Shown here: positions 35,342 through 45,794 of the stretch, piece by piece
How the letters are laid out: the number at the start of each line of letters is the position of its first letter
Numbering within the stretch: the stretch's first letter is position 1
Assembly (NCBI GenBank): GCA_023105745.1
Contig: JALGQZ010000001.1
Span: 56,191,437 to 56,255,436, forward strand
Length of the DNA stretch: 64,000 nucleotides
Direction: 5' to 3'
From: Austropuccinia psidii
Taxonomy: Eukaryota; Basidiomycota; Pucciniomycetes; Pucciniales; Sphaerophragmiaceae
Position numbers and translations under genes: made by a program
Notes under the pieces: model-generated
Databases searched by the model: none
What the model saw: the letters and a program-made list of their open reading frames with translations, nothing else
Told to the model about the DNA's origin: nothing

Positions 35342-36373
35342 AAGGCCTTAGGTTCAAATGGGAGGAAGCGGTATCTGATATCTTGCCTGCTTCAACACAA
35401 AGTGATCCCTCACCAACTTGGGAATAGTGGGACATCCCAAAAGACAAATGAGGGCAAAATCACCCAAAATAATAAGGTTTTTTCCTCCTCTCGACCAACA
35501 GCACAAATATCAATGCCAGTATCAGAAAATATGACCCCAAGTGAGATTTGGAGGCTTGTGGATGTCAATCAGATCAAATGCATTCACTTTGGGCCCATGG
35601 CAATTTTCTCTTAAACCGGATTACTCATTGCCCTTGTTGAATTCAGACCATTCACAACAATTAGTGAAGTCAAGGTCAATCAATGGGATGAATTATCACA
35701 ATTCTTATTTTGCAAAAGAAGATTCACCGACCCGATTGCAATAAATGGGGCATTACTGGAGGGATTTATGTTCACAATTGGGTGGTGCAAATGCAGCACA
35801 AAGAATGAACAATTTGGTCTGTATGGAGGTCTTGGGAAAATTGAAAACGCAAAAGATGAATGGCAGAACCGAGGTGCCAATCTTAGCTTGGTGGGTTGCA
35901 TTCTAGGTCAATCCTTACAATATGCTGGGGATAATTTATTTGAGAATATTCAAAATTGCTACAAGTCATTGGGTGTTCCGTCTTTTGAGCAAGTTAACTA
36001 TGAAACCAATATTCCTGCAAATAAGGGTGCATTCAAGTTTGCTTCCGCACTCACTTTTACCATGAATGGATTCAAAAACGCACCTCATGTTGATAAGGAT
36101 GCATCGCTGTATGCTTTGGGACGGTGGTTTCAAGCTGATAAGCAGACCGGCCAAATTCAAAGAGATGCATCAAAGCGGTGTACAAGGGGAAAATTGATTT
36201 TCCCAAATGAGCATTTTTGGATTGATCTATCCGAATGTCATGGCCTCATTCAGCTAGCATGGGCCAGTAGTACATTTGTTCATTATACTGATCCAGCACA
36301 GGACAACAAAAGCACAACACTAGTGGGTATGTCTGCACAATTCTCAAGGAGGTTAGCCAAAACAATGTGCTGA
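35342..36373 (+). pseudogene. Cargo gene 2: Tet/JBP-like 2OG-Fe(II) dioxygenase with one internal stop
   Basis: One frame is open from about 35342 to the TGA at 36371-36373 except for TAA at 35612-35614. Upstream of it is IHFGPMAIFS and downstream is TGLLIALVEF, the N-terminal strands of the fungal Tet-like fold. The C-terminal core shows the Fe(II) motif HxD in NAPHVDKDAS, then FPNEHFWIDLS, a distal His in STFVHYT and an Arg in GMSAQFSRRLAK where the 2-oxoglutarate-binding Arg is expected. The family oxidises 5-methylpyrimidines in DNA, and basidiomycete members are known passengers of transposons. The active-site set looks complete, so the stop is the main visible defect unless it is intronic or miscalled. 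The true start may lie further upstream. Confidence 0.82.
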
Positions 36374-37196
36374 AAAAGCCACGGCTATTATGAGGTTGGC
36401 GAGGGAGCGGGATATCAAATCAAAGATGTTCATACAATCTCATCCCAATTCAAAGAATGAGGAGATTTTCATGTTTGTTGGAATTGAAGCATGATTGTTA
36501 AATAATGGTGGGGAAAGGCAGAGGACAATATACACCAGGATTGGATGGTTTGGAGTGCGGGAGATAGGGTGGCTCACATGAAAAAGGGGTGAAATGGATT
36601 GTGTATGGTGGCATGCCATCATAGATATGTCCTGGATTGTTGCTCTTGTCCAGGATCCCAATGCTTCACACGTGAATCCTTACGATTGTGCAGGTTCCAA
36701 CAATGCTAGAAATTCCTTAAGCCTGTGCAGGCTTTCGACAATTCACATGCAAATCCTTACGCTTGTGAAGGTTCCCAACAATTCAAGAAATTCAATACAT
36801 GACTAAGATTAATAGCGTGTGACCATAGGAAAGGCAATGTCTCATGAATCTGCAGTGGATTGCTCACATGCAGGGAATGCCCGCATTTTTACAGTCAAGA
36901 TCTGATATGGTTGTCAACCATATCAGAAGAAAATGTAGGAGGCGGTAATGGTGACTATTTGCGCATTTTTGGCAAAAGAGGTTCTCACAAACAAATACTG
37001 ACTCAAACATTTGTCGGGGCACTTACAAAGATTATTCTCACACAATAGGTGCTTTGCACAAATGGCCAAAAAGGAGAATCTCCCGCGAAAAAAATATATA
37101 ACAAAAATGGAAAAAAGTGTGTAGTGATTACAACAAACTAATTTGAAAGAGTGTATTACAAAATTAAATAAAAGGAAAACAATTTTTTTTTGAATT
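36374..37196. other. Spacer with internal repeats between Tet-like and Zn2Cys6 genes
   Basis: Contains two to three diverged copies of a unit with TCCTTACGMTTGTG, AGGTTCC and AAGAAATTC (36667-36796), then AT-rich DNA. The two neighbouring genes converge here, so it should hold both 3' ends. No gene is supported. Confidence 0.5.
36667..36796 (+). repeat. Internal repeat sharing a 14-mer with the left-end array
   Basis: Two clear units (about 36670-36715 and 36747-36796) plus a partial one. Both have TCCTTACG[A/C]TTGTG followed by AGGTTCC. TCCTTACGCTTGTG at 36754-36767 is identical to 31331-31344 in the 51-bp array, suggesting a common binding word or a captured subterminal fragment. Confidence 0.6.
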
Positions 37197-38482
37197 TTAT
37201 TTTTCTAAGTATTTGGAGACTATCCTGGTGATGTCCTCCTTTGGATAAGCCTCCAATTCCTGTCCAAGGAGGGAGTTTAGTTCCTCCCTGAATTCCCAGT
37301 GCATCTCATCTTGATGAGTTTCATCCACAAAAGGAATCATGTGTAGCAAGTGGCAATGCTCCAACAAGATTTGGTTGATGGATTCATGGATGATGGCTTG
37401 AGGAATCATTAGTGTTGGTCGCAGGTCAGTGAATTTGTGGCAAGCATCATTGTAGGAATGAGAGGAGCTTGGCACCGAGGGGAGGAGGCGGTTGGGTTCT
37501 CAGAGGCAATGGGAGGGAGATCCGGGGTAGGAGTGGAAGGTGGCGGAGTCAGAGCAGGAGAAATGGGAGGGAGGATCCAACAGGGGTATCGTCAATGATG
37601 ATGATTGAGCGGGGAGTAGCAGGACAAGCTGGAGATGGGCAAAGGAGGGGTGAGGAAAAGTTGGGAAGAGTTAAAAAAGTGAAGTTGGGACTTACCAAAA
37701 GGTTCCTCCATGGATTGTGTTGGAGCCACCTCTGGTTCTGGCTCATGAGTCACAACATCCTCAGGTGGTTGAGAGGATGGACCCGGGCCAGGAATAGGTG
37801 GCTCTACAAAAGGAGGAAGAGTCAGTTGGCTTGAGTCAAAAGTGGAAATTAAATGAAACTTTTGCTGCTTACTGTGGAATAAGTCCTCTGACCATTGGGT
37901 GCCACTCGGGCCAGGAGTGGGTTGCTGCGGGGTTTGCTCACGAGGCATACATTAAACAGGTGAGTCTTGTTGGGGGGGATTTGGTGGGTTTTGTTCTATG
38001 TGTAATGGAAAAAAGTCAGTATGATTGTGTGAACGGAAATGAATGAAGGAGGAAAAAGAAAACTTACTTTGGCGTTTGAATCCCATGGGTGACAGGACAT
38101 GGTGATGATTCACCCAAGCTCGAATGTCCTCTCACCATTGCCATCCTTCATCGGCCGGATAATCACGTTGCTCCAGTTGAGGAGTGAAGTGACCATTGGA
38201 TTGTGGCCTAGCAGGAGACAGGGCTAATTGTCTGGAATCATTCCCGCCGGCCTGTTTGGGGTCCCGGGTCCATTCCCGCTTGGGAATACTTTCATCATCA
38301 TTGACCACAAAGATGTCCTTGTCAGGGTGTCTTGGGCGGGAACTCCTCTGGACACGTGGTTGGAAGGGTCAGACAACGAACAAGCATTTCTTGTGTGCTT
38401 GTCGGCAAGCATCACAAGCATTGGTTGTTGTCAAGGAACAAATGCAAGGGATACCTCCCTTAATGCATAAAGTGCATGACAT
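37197..38482 (-). pseudogene. Cargo gene 3: Zn(II)2Cys6 binuclear cluster protein, decayed
   Basis: The minus-strand ATG at 38482 opens MSCTLCIKGGIPC ... ACDACRQAHKKC. The six cysteines at residues 3, 6, 13, 23, 26 and 33 are spaced C-x2-C-x6-C-x9-C-x2-C-x6-C, exactly the fungal Zn2Cys6 (Gal4-type) DNA-binding consensus. The frame runs to a GTAAGT donor at 38067 with two TGA stops (38369-38371 and one in GWQW*ED). Downstream, a Pro-rich segment (37948 to about 37695, PGPGPSSQPP) ends at another GTAAGT donor, and a C-terminal acidic/hydrophobic segment (37475-37197) follows after at least one frame break. A sequence-specific DNA-binding role is expected. On a transposon it could act like the TnpA of CACTA elements or as a regulator of cargo. 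Exon joints are approximate. Confidence 0.7.
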
Positions 38483-41389
38483 CTAAAAACAAAACAATTG
38501 GGGTTAGTAACTGAATAGAAAGAAAATGAAGACATACGATGAATTATGAACTTAAAATGGAATTAAAAAAGAGCGCTCTAGTCAGAAGGTTTTAAAAGTC
38601 TGGAAGAGAGCCATGAAGAGAAATAAGTATTAATATCGGTACATAATGTGGCCAAAAGTTTTAAATGGAGGAAACGCACAAGGTGGATAGAAGGGGGGTT
38701 CTGGATGTATAAGTGGGAAAAACAAAAAGCGGGAAGGAAGGGTAGTGGGGTCAGTGGAAAGGCAGGAAGACAAGGGGGAATACGCACAAAATTAAGAAGA
38801 GTGGGTGATCTGGAAGAAAGTGGAGCGGGTGAGAAAAAAAGTGGAGAGCTTGTTGGGAGAAGATGTTCTTTTATACCATGGTGAAGCTGAGACAACCGCA
38901 GCAGTCGCAGCACCCGGCAAAGGCTCAGCTTCAAGGCGTGTCAGCAAAATTGAAGCTCAGTCGCAGCCAATTCTCATGTTAGACAGAGGAACAAAGGGGT
39001 TCTGGCTGAGTATTGCAATTGATTGAATTGTCAGACTCAGTTAAATCCCCTTTGTTTCCTTAAATAGCCACCCGATTTCCTGGGAGGGCTTTTGTGAGGG
39101 CATTGTTGAATTTGCACGGTGGGTGCAATCCACAAATGCCCCATGCAGAAAAGCATGTTGTGCATTTGGTCACAGGTGACCGCGGCAAGCATACCAGCAT
39201 TATGGCTGGCTGATAGTGTTTGAACAAAGGGTTGGGCGGCTGTATGAAAATTCAATACAGCGTGAGCTTGGGTCGACCCATTGCTCAGGTTCACTTTGGG
39301 GTCATAATTGAAATGCTCAGTGGCTGAACATTTGAAATGCACGTCTATTGAGCTATTGATATAACAATATCAAATGCACCGTGCTGATCAATTGCTAGGT
39401 CATTTTTGTAAGCATGCAATCTGAGAATTTGGCACAGCATCGGATGAGATTTCATCCAGGCGCAGCATATCACACACTTTGGTGAAGTTCTGCAAGCTGA
39501 GCCTTCCAATGAACTATTGCAAAAAGTCTTCCGACCATGGCTCTACTGATAACTTCCACACTGAGCTTTTGACCTTGACATGCTCAGCTTGCATGTGCAA
39601 ATCGGGTGGAACGCAATGCTGAGGATGTGGCACATGAGCCACATGTATGCTAATGATTGGAAGGTTGATCCCGATTGTTAATATGCATGCAGGAGGGAGT
39701 AGTGTTACTCCAGCCTAATTTGTACATACACCTTTGTACATGTATGCTGTTGGTCAGAGCAAAAGCTGTACAAGAATGTAACATGCAATCATGCCAAGCC
39801 ATTGAGTCAAACTTCTCAAATGCATCCCTTTGATGCACCTTTTTGGAGAGCTCTGCCTAGCTACCACACAGATGCTGGTGTAATCCAAGTTAATTTAAGG
39901 GGTGCATAATCAGATGACTAATGATTTGGGTCATACGCAAATGGTGAATTCACTCCGGTTCTGAGGTCAGGGCAAACAATTACTGGCCCCACTTGTTTAT
40001 TGTGCCTGCTCATTGTTGGGAAGCCACACGCTTTAATATGAACCCCCCAATGGGTCACATGCCTGGCAGACCTTTTACCGCCAGTCTGGTGACCAGCTAT
40101 TTGCTTGGTCGGGTGGTCAGCTGCACTGCTGATGCTCACCCGCTTGCGCGCGGAAACCTGAGGCCAATCAGTGTGGATTTGCTTCAGCCTCATCCGCATT
40201 AGCATAATCCCAGCCTATGATTGCTGAGGCTGGTTATGTTTGCATGGGGATCAGCCACCGCAGGTCATTTTCTGCACATTCTCATGCACCCCGTGCAAGT
40301 TGTGGCACCTGGATTGCTGCTAAAAAATCCTTTGGGTGGGTGCCCTCTTTTACCGGAGTTTTGTACACACGTGAGGGAAATACCCTGATGCCAATCTGGG
40401 TGGATTAGTACCCGCCTCAAACGCAACAGGGGTGAATGTATATGTCAGTCACGGCTCACGGCCAGCTCCCCCCTTGATCATTCCACACATTCCCCCCTGG
40501 AATCCCAGTAGGCATCAGTCAGAAAAAAACTTTGGGAAAAACCAAACTCATGTTTGGTGGCACACTACCAAACATATTTCACCTGCCCACACATAAAAAA
40601 TCCCCACAGTGAGATTGCCCTTTGAAACTGCCAACATTGCCCAGTAGGTCCCTGTACAACAATTAACCTGGGGAAGATATGCTTAAGGTTCTCTGTCACA
40701 CCAACAAACATAGCTGCATGCCTCTAATATGCCACTGCAAAATACATTTCTACTGTGCACCCAATTTTGGATATGCTAATGTCAACCTTGGCTCACTATT
40801 CCTTGGGTAATATGCTGCAGATCACAAATTCATATTGGTGCACCCACATTCTTTCCACCTTGCCTTGATATATAGCCCAAATTGCATATGAAAATTATGA
40901 GGCCAAGAGGCCCATCTTCCTAATGATCATGCATGTAACCACAGGCCATCCCCCTTTGAGCCCATTGCTGCCTCTCATATAAGTTCCTCACCTGCACTTA
41001 TTGGTCTTCATTCCCTTTAGCTACCCCTTCTTGATCATATAATTCCAACTGTCCCCAAATAATTCATAATAGCCATCATGTCAACCCCTTCACAACCACT
41101 TTGCATTGGGATGATTAATATTTGTATTCAAATAAATCATGATATAGCCTTAAATCCTGATAATTCCCACTTAGCTTCTTGGATTATCCTATGGCACAAT
41201 CAGCACAACATATTTGTATATCTCCCCAATCACCAGCATGTCATTGGCTCTCTCCCTGGAACCCTTTCCAAAATGCTGATACCATTCCTTGGGGCACCAC
41301 AGCCTTTCATGCACTGTGGTCCTGGTGGGGCATGAATTGAAAATTGCCAATCCAATCCTACTCAAACATTATTTGTTGAGGGAGTATTT
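38483..41389. other. Cargo spacer, comparatively GC-rich, no clear gene
   Basis: About 2.9 kb between divergent cargo genes 3 and 4, so both promoters should be here. Short frames exist (for example 38648-38884, Lys/Arg/Gly-rich) but none shows a domain or splice support. It holds a cluster of GCTCAG/GCTGAG words (38886-40228). Composition shifts from purine-rich (38600-38860) through GC-rich (39000-40500) to pyrimidine-rich with CCCC runs before the SNF2 gene. Confidence 0.5.
38886..40228. repeat. Cluster of GCTCAG/GCTGAG words
   Basis: Eleven hexamers of the set GCTCAG, GCTGAG and complements at 38886, 38923, 38955, 39005, 39283, 39315, 39496, 39561, 39582, 39618 and 40223. Chance predicts between one and two in this length. 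Eight sit in contexts such as TTGCTCAG, ATGCTCAG or AAGCTGAG. Possible dispersed binding sites between two divergent cargo genes. Confidence 0.5.
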
Positions 41390-43420
41390 ATGACTGATGC
41401 AAACGATCCCTCCTCATCTCAGAAACCCAATCTAGCATTGATGTTCTTCACATGGTATCTGGACATTCTATTCATAATTGAAAGCTTTCGAACACAAGAT
41501 TTCAAGCTTAAAATGCCCAAAGAATATGACTGTAATACTCATAGTCAATGTCAAGTCTTTACTCCCACATTTCCCGCTTCAAACTTGAGGCCAGCTTCAT
41601 ATCCTGCTGTTTTATCATTGACTTCCAAGCAAAAAACTGATACAATTACCCAGTGGATCAGACCTCCCCATGATGACCCTGCCCCATTCAATGATTCAAA
41701 TCCCCCTCCTCCCTCATCAAAAGAGCGGACTAGCCTTTCTCTGGGATTGAGAAATCCCCAATGGCCAATCAGCCCGTAACCTTTGGGCCACCTCACCCCC
41801 TGGATCCACTTTTAATGCCAGGCACATCATTCCAAACAAGGTTGTTAGATCATTTGAATCCCTTTTGACCAATACTCCTCTTGGAGGACTGCTCGCAGAT
41901 GATATGGGATTAGATAAAACCATTCAGGACATCTCTCTAATTGGTACCTCCAAGGAGCATCTGATTGCAAACCCCCATCGCTCCACACCCACCATGATCA
42001 TCTGCCCCCCTCGCTTAATTACCAACTGGCAATCTGAAATATCCAAGAATGCTCAGGCTGGAGTGCTGAAAGCTAAAATCTACCATGGTCCCACTTGTCA
42101 CTCATTATCCAAGGCCGGCATCTTAAAATATGATATCATCATCACTTCTTACAATAATATCACCCAAGAATTTAAGCAAACCAATACCTCTACATCATTC
42201 ATTTTTGAAATCAATTGGCATTGTATAATTTTGGATGAAGCACCGTGAGTGTCTGATGTTTAAATGATTCAAATTACCTTTTATATCCAATAACCCTTCC
42301 CCCATCTTATAGGTATATTCTCTCTCAATACACTGCCACTCACTGTGCCATTAATAGCCTCCTTTCATCCCGTCAAATATGTTTAACGGGCACACCTATT
42401 CACAACACCATTTATGACCTTTTGGGCATAATATCATTCATCACCCAACCCCAGAGCTCAGATCAAGATAACTGGTCACCATTCATCCTGAGTAGTCTTT
42501 CCAAAGGTAGCAATGATATTTTGCATTTGGCATTGCTGAATTTAAGTTTGTGCCACACCAAAACCACACATCTTGAATCCCTCCCCACTATTAGCCCTCA
42601 TTATGAGCTGCTCCCACTCAACCCAACCATGCAGCAAGAATATTCCACATTATACAAAGAATTCCTATCATCCAAAAGCAAAGGACCAGGAGAATCTCTC
42701 AGAAATATTAATAATCTGCGATTATGTTGTAGCCATCACATCATGCTTCACACAATTGCGGATGGGGATTTGGAAGATGAAGAGGGCAGGAGCACTCAGG
42801 TTAACTCCTCAACAATCACACGAACTATTGTGGATGTGGAAACATGCATGATTGGTAGTAAAATTGCACACCTCCTACAAAGCTTAATGAAGAACAAACA
42901 ATCAAAGTGTGGTCCAACCAAATCGGTTGTTTATACCCAATGGACTCAATTTCTTGATTTGTGAGTTAATTCTAATATGCATCCATTACCAATTGAATCC
43001 ATCTGACTCCTTTTTATTTTAGAATTGGTATTGCACTTTCCCATCACTCTATCCTTTCAGCACAAATTGATGGAACAATTATAGCAAAAGTGCTGAAGAA
43101 GGCACTGGAGAATTTCTTCAATAATCCTGAATGTGAAGTACTGATTGCATCCATTGCCACAGCTGGAACTGGCCTCAATATTACTTGTGATAATATTGTC
43201 TATTTAATGGTGAGGGGACCCCCAAAATTCTACCCTGATTTTCGGACACTGACATCCACATTTCCAGGAGCCCAATTGGAACCCAGCCATTGAGGCTCAG
43301 GCTGTTGATCGACTCCATCGTATTGGCCAACAACAACCTGTAAAGGTCATTCATTTGAGGTTAACATGCGGAAGTTACCTTTCAAGCTCATCTTTGACCC
43401 TGATTGTATTGCTATTCTGA
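41390..43420 (+). pseudogene. Cargo gene 4: SNF2-family DNA-dependent ATPase, introns visible, decayed
   Basis: Chromatin-remodelling or translocase type ATPase, closest to the Rad5/HLTF-like fungal group. Motif I is GGLLADDMGLDKTIQ (usual GLGKT; the Lys is kept). TMIICPPRLITNWQSEI is motif Ia. Motif II is ILDEAPYI (usual DEAH). LTGTPIHNT is motif III. TQWTQFLDL, IATAGTGLNIT and DRLHRIGQQQPVKV are motifs IV to VI. Introns 42245-42312, 42961-43022 and 43210-43267 (GTGAG...AG) all restore phase. An N-terminal segment at 41390-41779 is in another frame and joins the ATPase frame near 41830 only through a break or an unseen intron. The end at 43420 is short for the family. It faces cargo gene 5 tail to tail. 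Confidence 0.82.
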
Positions 43421-43786
43421 AATCATTTCTTATGGGAATGCCATATTCCAATCACCAATAGGTCCAATAAAAGATAAACTCATTAACTGTGTGAGCCTTA
43501 CTGATATTATATAATTTTTGTATGACAAAGTTGATAACTCCTTTTCACCCCAGCACAGGTCCACAATCATGAACACCATGAGCTGGATTGAACTCCTTCA
43601 ATATTTTTTCAATAAAAATGAGCAATAGAGTCTTATTTCTAAGGGAGACGGTGATAAATTCCAATTCATATTGTCTATATTCTGACATATCTAGCAAGTT
43701 TTTGCATCTTTAAGAAATAATAATCAGATTGTATTACACCTGCACAAATAATTCACAAAATTTTGATTTCTAACAGTGCTATACAC
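43421..43786. other. Short spacer between convergent cargo genes 4 and 5
   Basis: AT-rich, no coding frame. It probably contains both 3' untranslated regions. Confidence 0.45.
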
Positions 43787-45794
43787 TTATATTACTAAGT
43801 TATTGCAGAGCATCACCATTTGGCCTAATAACTGGCCTGTCAAGTATTTTGAGGGTGATAGTCTGCATCTTACTACAGCTCTTGAGCCAATCTTGATCAG
43901 ATACCTGAAATGATAGGCCTTCCGGAATATCACCATCATCTGTTGATTGTATTTCTGGAAATCTATCAATAGTTTTTTTACCCTTTTTTTAATCTGATTA
44001 CAAAACTCTATGTCTCTATCCATTTTTAATACCAATTCATTAAATAACTGGGAGCGCCAGCATAATCCCACTTTGCGGTAAAATTGACAGCCATTTTCCA
44101 GTACCTCCTCAGTATCTGAGCATACTCGAGGGTCATTGAATTGTGATGCTAGAATGGGAAATTTAGAGGTATCACACCATTCACAAAGGCGCTCACAGGT
44201 CTGTACATAATCAAGTAGATTATCATCAGACTTTGTTTACAATGAAGAAGAGATACAGTAACTAACCCTTTGACAAATCTTTGCGAGCTTTTGATTCTCC
44301 TTCTTTTTTACCAAATACTCCGCATCCTTTTGAATAGACTTCCATTCTCTTTTCAAATAAGTGAAATATTGCTCCATTAAAGCTGCCACGACCCCATAGT
44401 TATTATGATCCTTGTTCCAACAGTAGTGATGATACTCGGTGCTGACAAGTGTGAGACGGAGTGTATGGTAAAACACCATAGACATAAACTCATTGAACAG
44501 ATGTTGCCATGAGCTCTCCCAGTCCCAAATGAATTGCTTTAGTCCTAGCTTGTGGAGCTCATTTTTGCAGTAGCTTTGGAAACCCTGAGATTGAACCTGT
44601 GTTGATGGCTCATTGAGAACATCTTTGGGGACATATCCAAGATGACCAGCTACTTGAATTTCAATTTCATGCTCTTCTGTGCTGGGTGGTGCTGGTAGTG
44701 AGGAAAAATCCTTATCCCTAACTTTGAGTAGGAACAGGAAATGTACATGTACTGCTGATCTCATTTGATGGAAATTCTCTGGAAGTTCTGCTCTCAGCCT
44801 TTTTTGTTGCTCCTTCTGGCTTTCACGTTTCCCACATTGTGAGCTTTACGAGCCTGGTTTGTTTGCTGTCTATCCTCAGATTGTTTTAGCATACCCTGGG
44901 CAAGGCCCATTTGAGGATGGGTGAACTCACTATTTGACTGAGTTCCTTGCTCATGCGCCGTGAAATTTTCCTTCCTTGGTTCATCATTTATTTCACTTTG
45001 AGTCAGAGACATGTTCTCATCCTCATCATCCACAATTTTTTCTCTTGATGAACTGGCATGACCCATTCTTGGTTTGGAGGCATATGGATGATGTCATCCA
45101 GTAACTTTCTCTTTATGGACCAGAGGTGAAGATGCATAAAGTTAATCACCTGCCATACAAATCATCAGTTAACACATCAAATAATTAATAAATACTGGTC
45201 ATACTCACGATCTTCAATTGGCTCCTGAGATCGGACTGACTTGCCTTTAGGTGCCATATCTAACCCATGAAACAAACAGATCAAATTGTGAAAAATTTTA
45301 TACTCTAACATCGAAATGACTTACTTTGATGAAGCGTCAATCCTAGAGTTCCCTCTGACAGACCACTCCAAGTTACATTTTCCAATGGTCTTTTTCGTCG
45401 CCCACCATCAACCCGCTTTTCATTGCCCACATTAACCTGAGATCCTGACGGAATATTGAGAGTTGGCTGTTTACTTTGTCCAAAGGGATCCTGGGATGCG
45501 ACTGTATTCCAACCAGGGTTAAGGAGGAACTCACGTGGAAATTTTGATTGTGGATTAGCGTTTTATGAGATTTGAGGTGTGCCTTCTGGCCCCTCAGACA
45601 CATGCATTTGTGTATGAGTGGGATTTGGGGGAATTGGAGTGACGGAAATATTTGGGATTGACCAAGTGCTTGAAGTTGGAGCCTTCGGATTTCCCACATC
45701 AATGTTATAACCTGATACATTCATTGAGAATGCAATAGGGGTTGTGAGAGGAATATTGGGACTCAATGGTGACTGTGTTTGAGCATATTCTATG
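43787..45794 (-). pseudogene. Cargo gene 5, main part (exon 1 continued to 3' end), unknown function
   Basis: I recognise no named domain. The rest of exon 1 begins here after the inserted element D and runs with one TAA (about 45567) to a GTAAGT donor at 45324. A small exon follows (45259-45209, MAPKGKSVRSQEP). Later exons give an acidic Ser-rich segment and then a compact helical, aromatic region: VHVHFLFLLKVRD, FIWDWESSWQHLFNEF, STEYHHYCWNKDHNNYG, YFTYLKREWKSIQK. After a GTTAGT donor and an ACAG acceptor near 44200 a Cys-containing stretch (TCERLCEWCD) and a basic C-terminus ending at 43787 follow. The many frame breaks mean decay. The YHHYxWNKDHNNYG block looks like the core of a conserved family, probably carried by other rust transposons. 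Confidence 0.65.

Noticed and set aside
37469..37834. Plus-strand Gly/Arg-rich frame
   Set aside because: Antisense of the Pro-rich part of the Zn2Cys6 gene; composition mirrors the other strand.
38648..39026. Basic Lys/Arg/Gly-rich frames between cargo genes 3 and 4
   Set aside because: Purine-rich DNA gives such frames by chance; no domain and no splice evidence.
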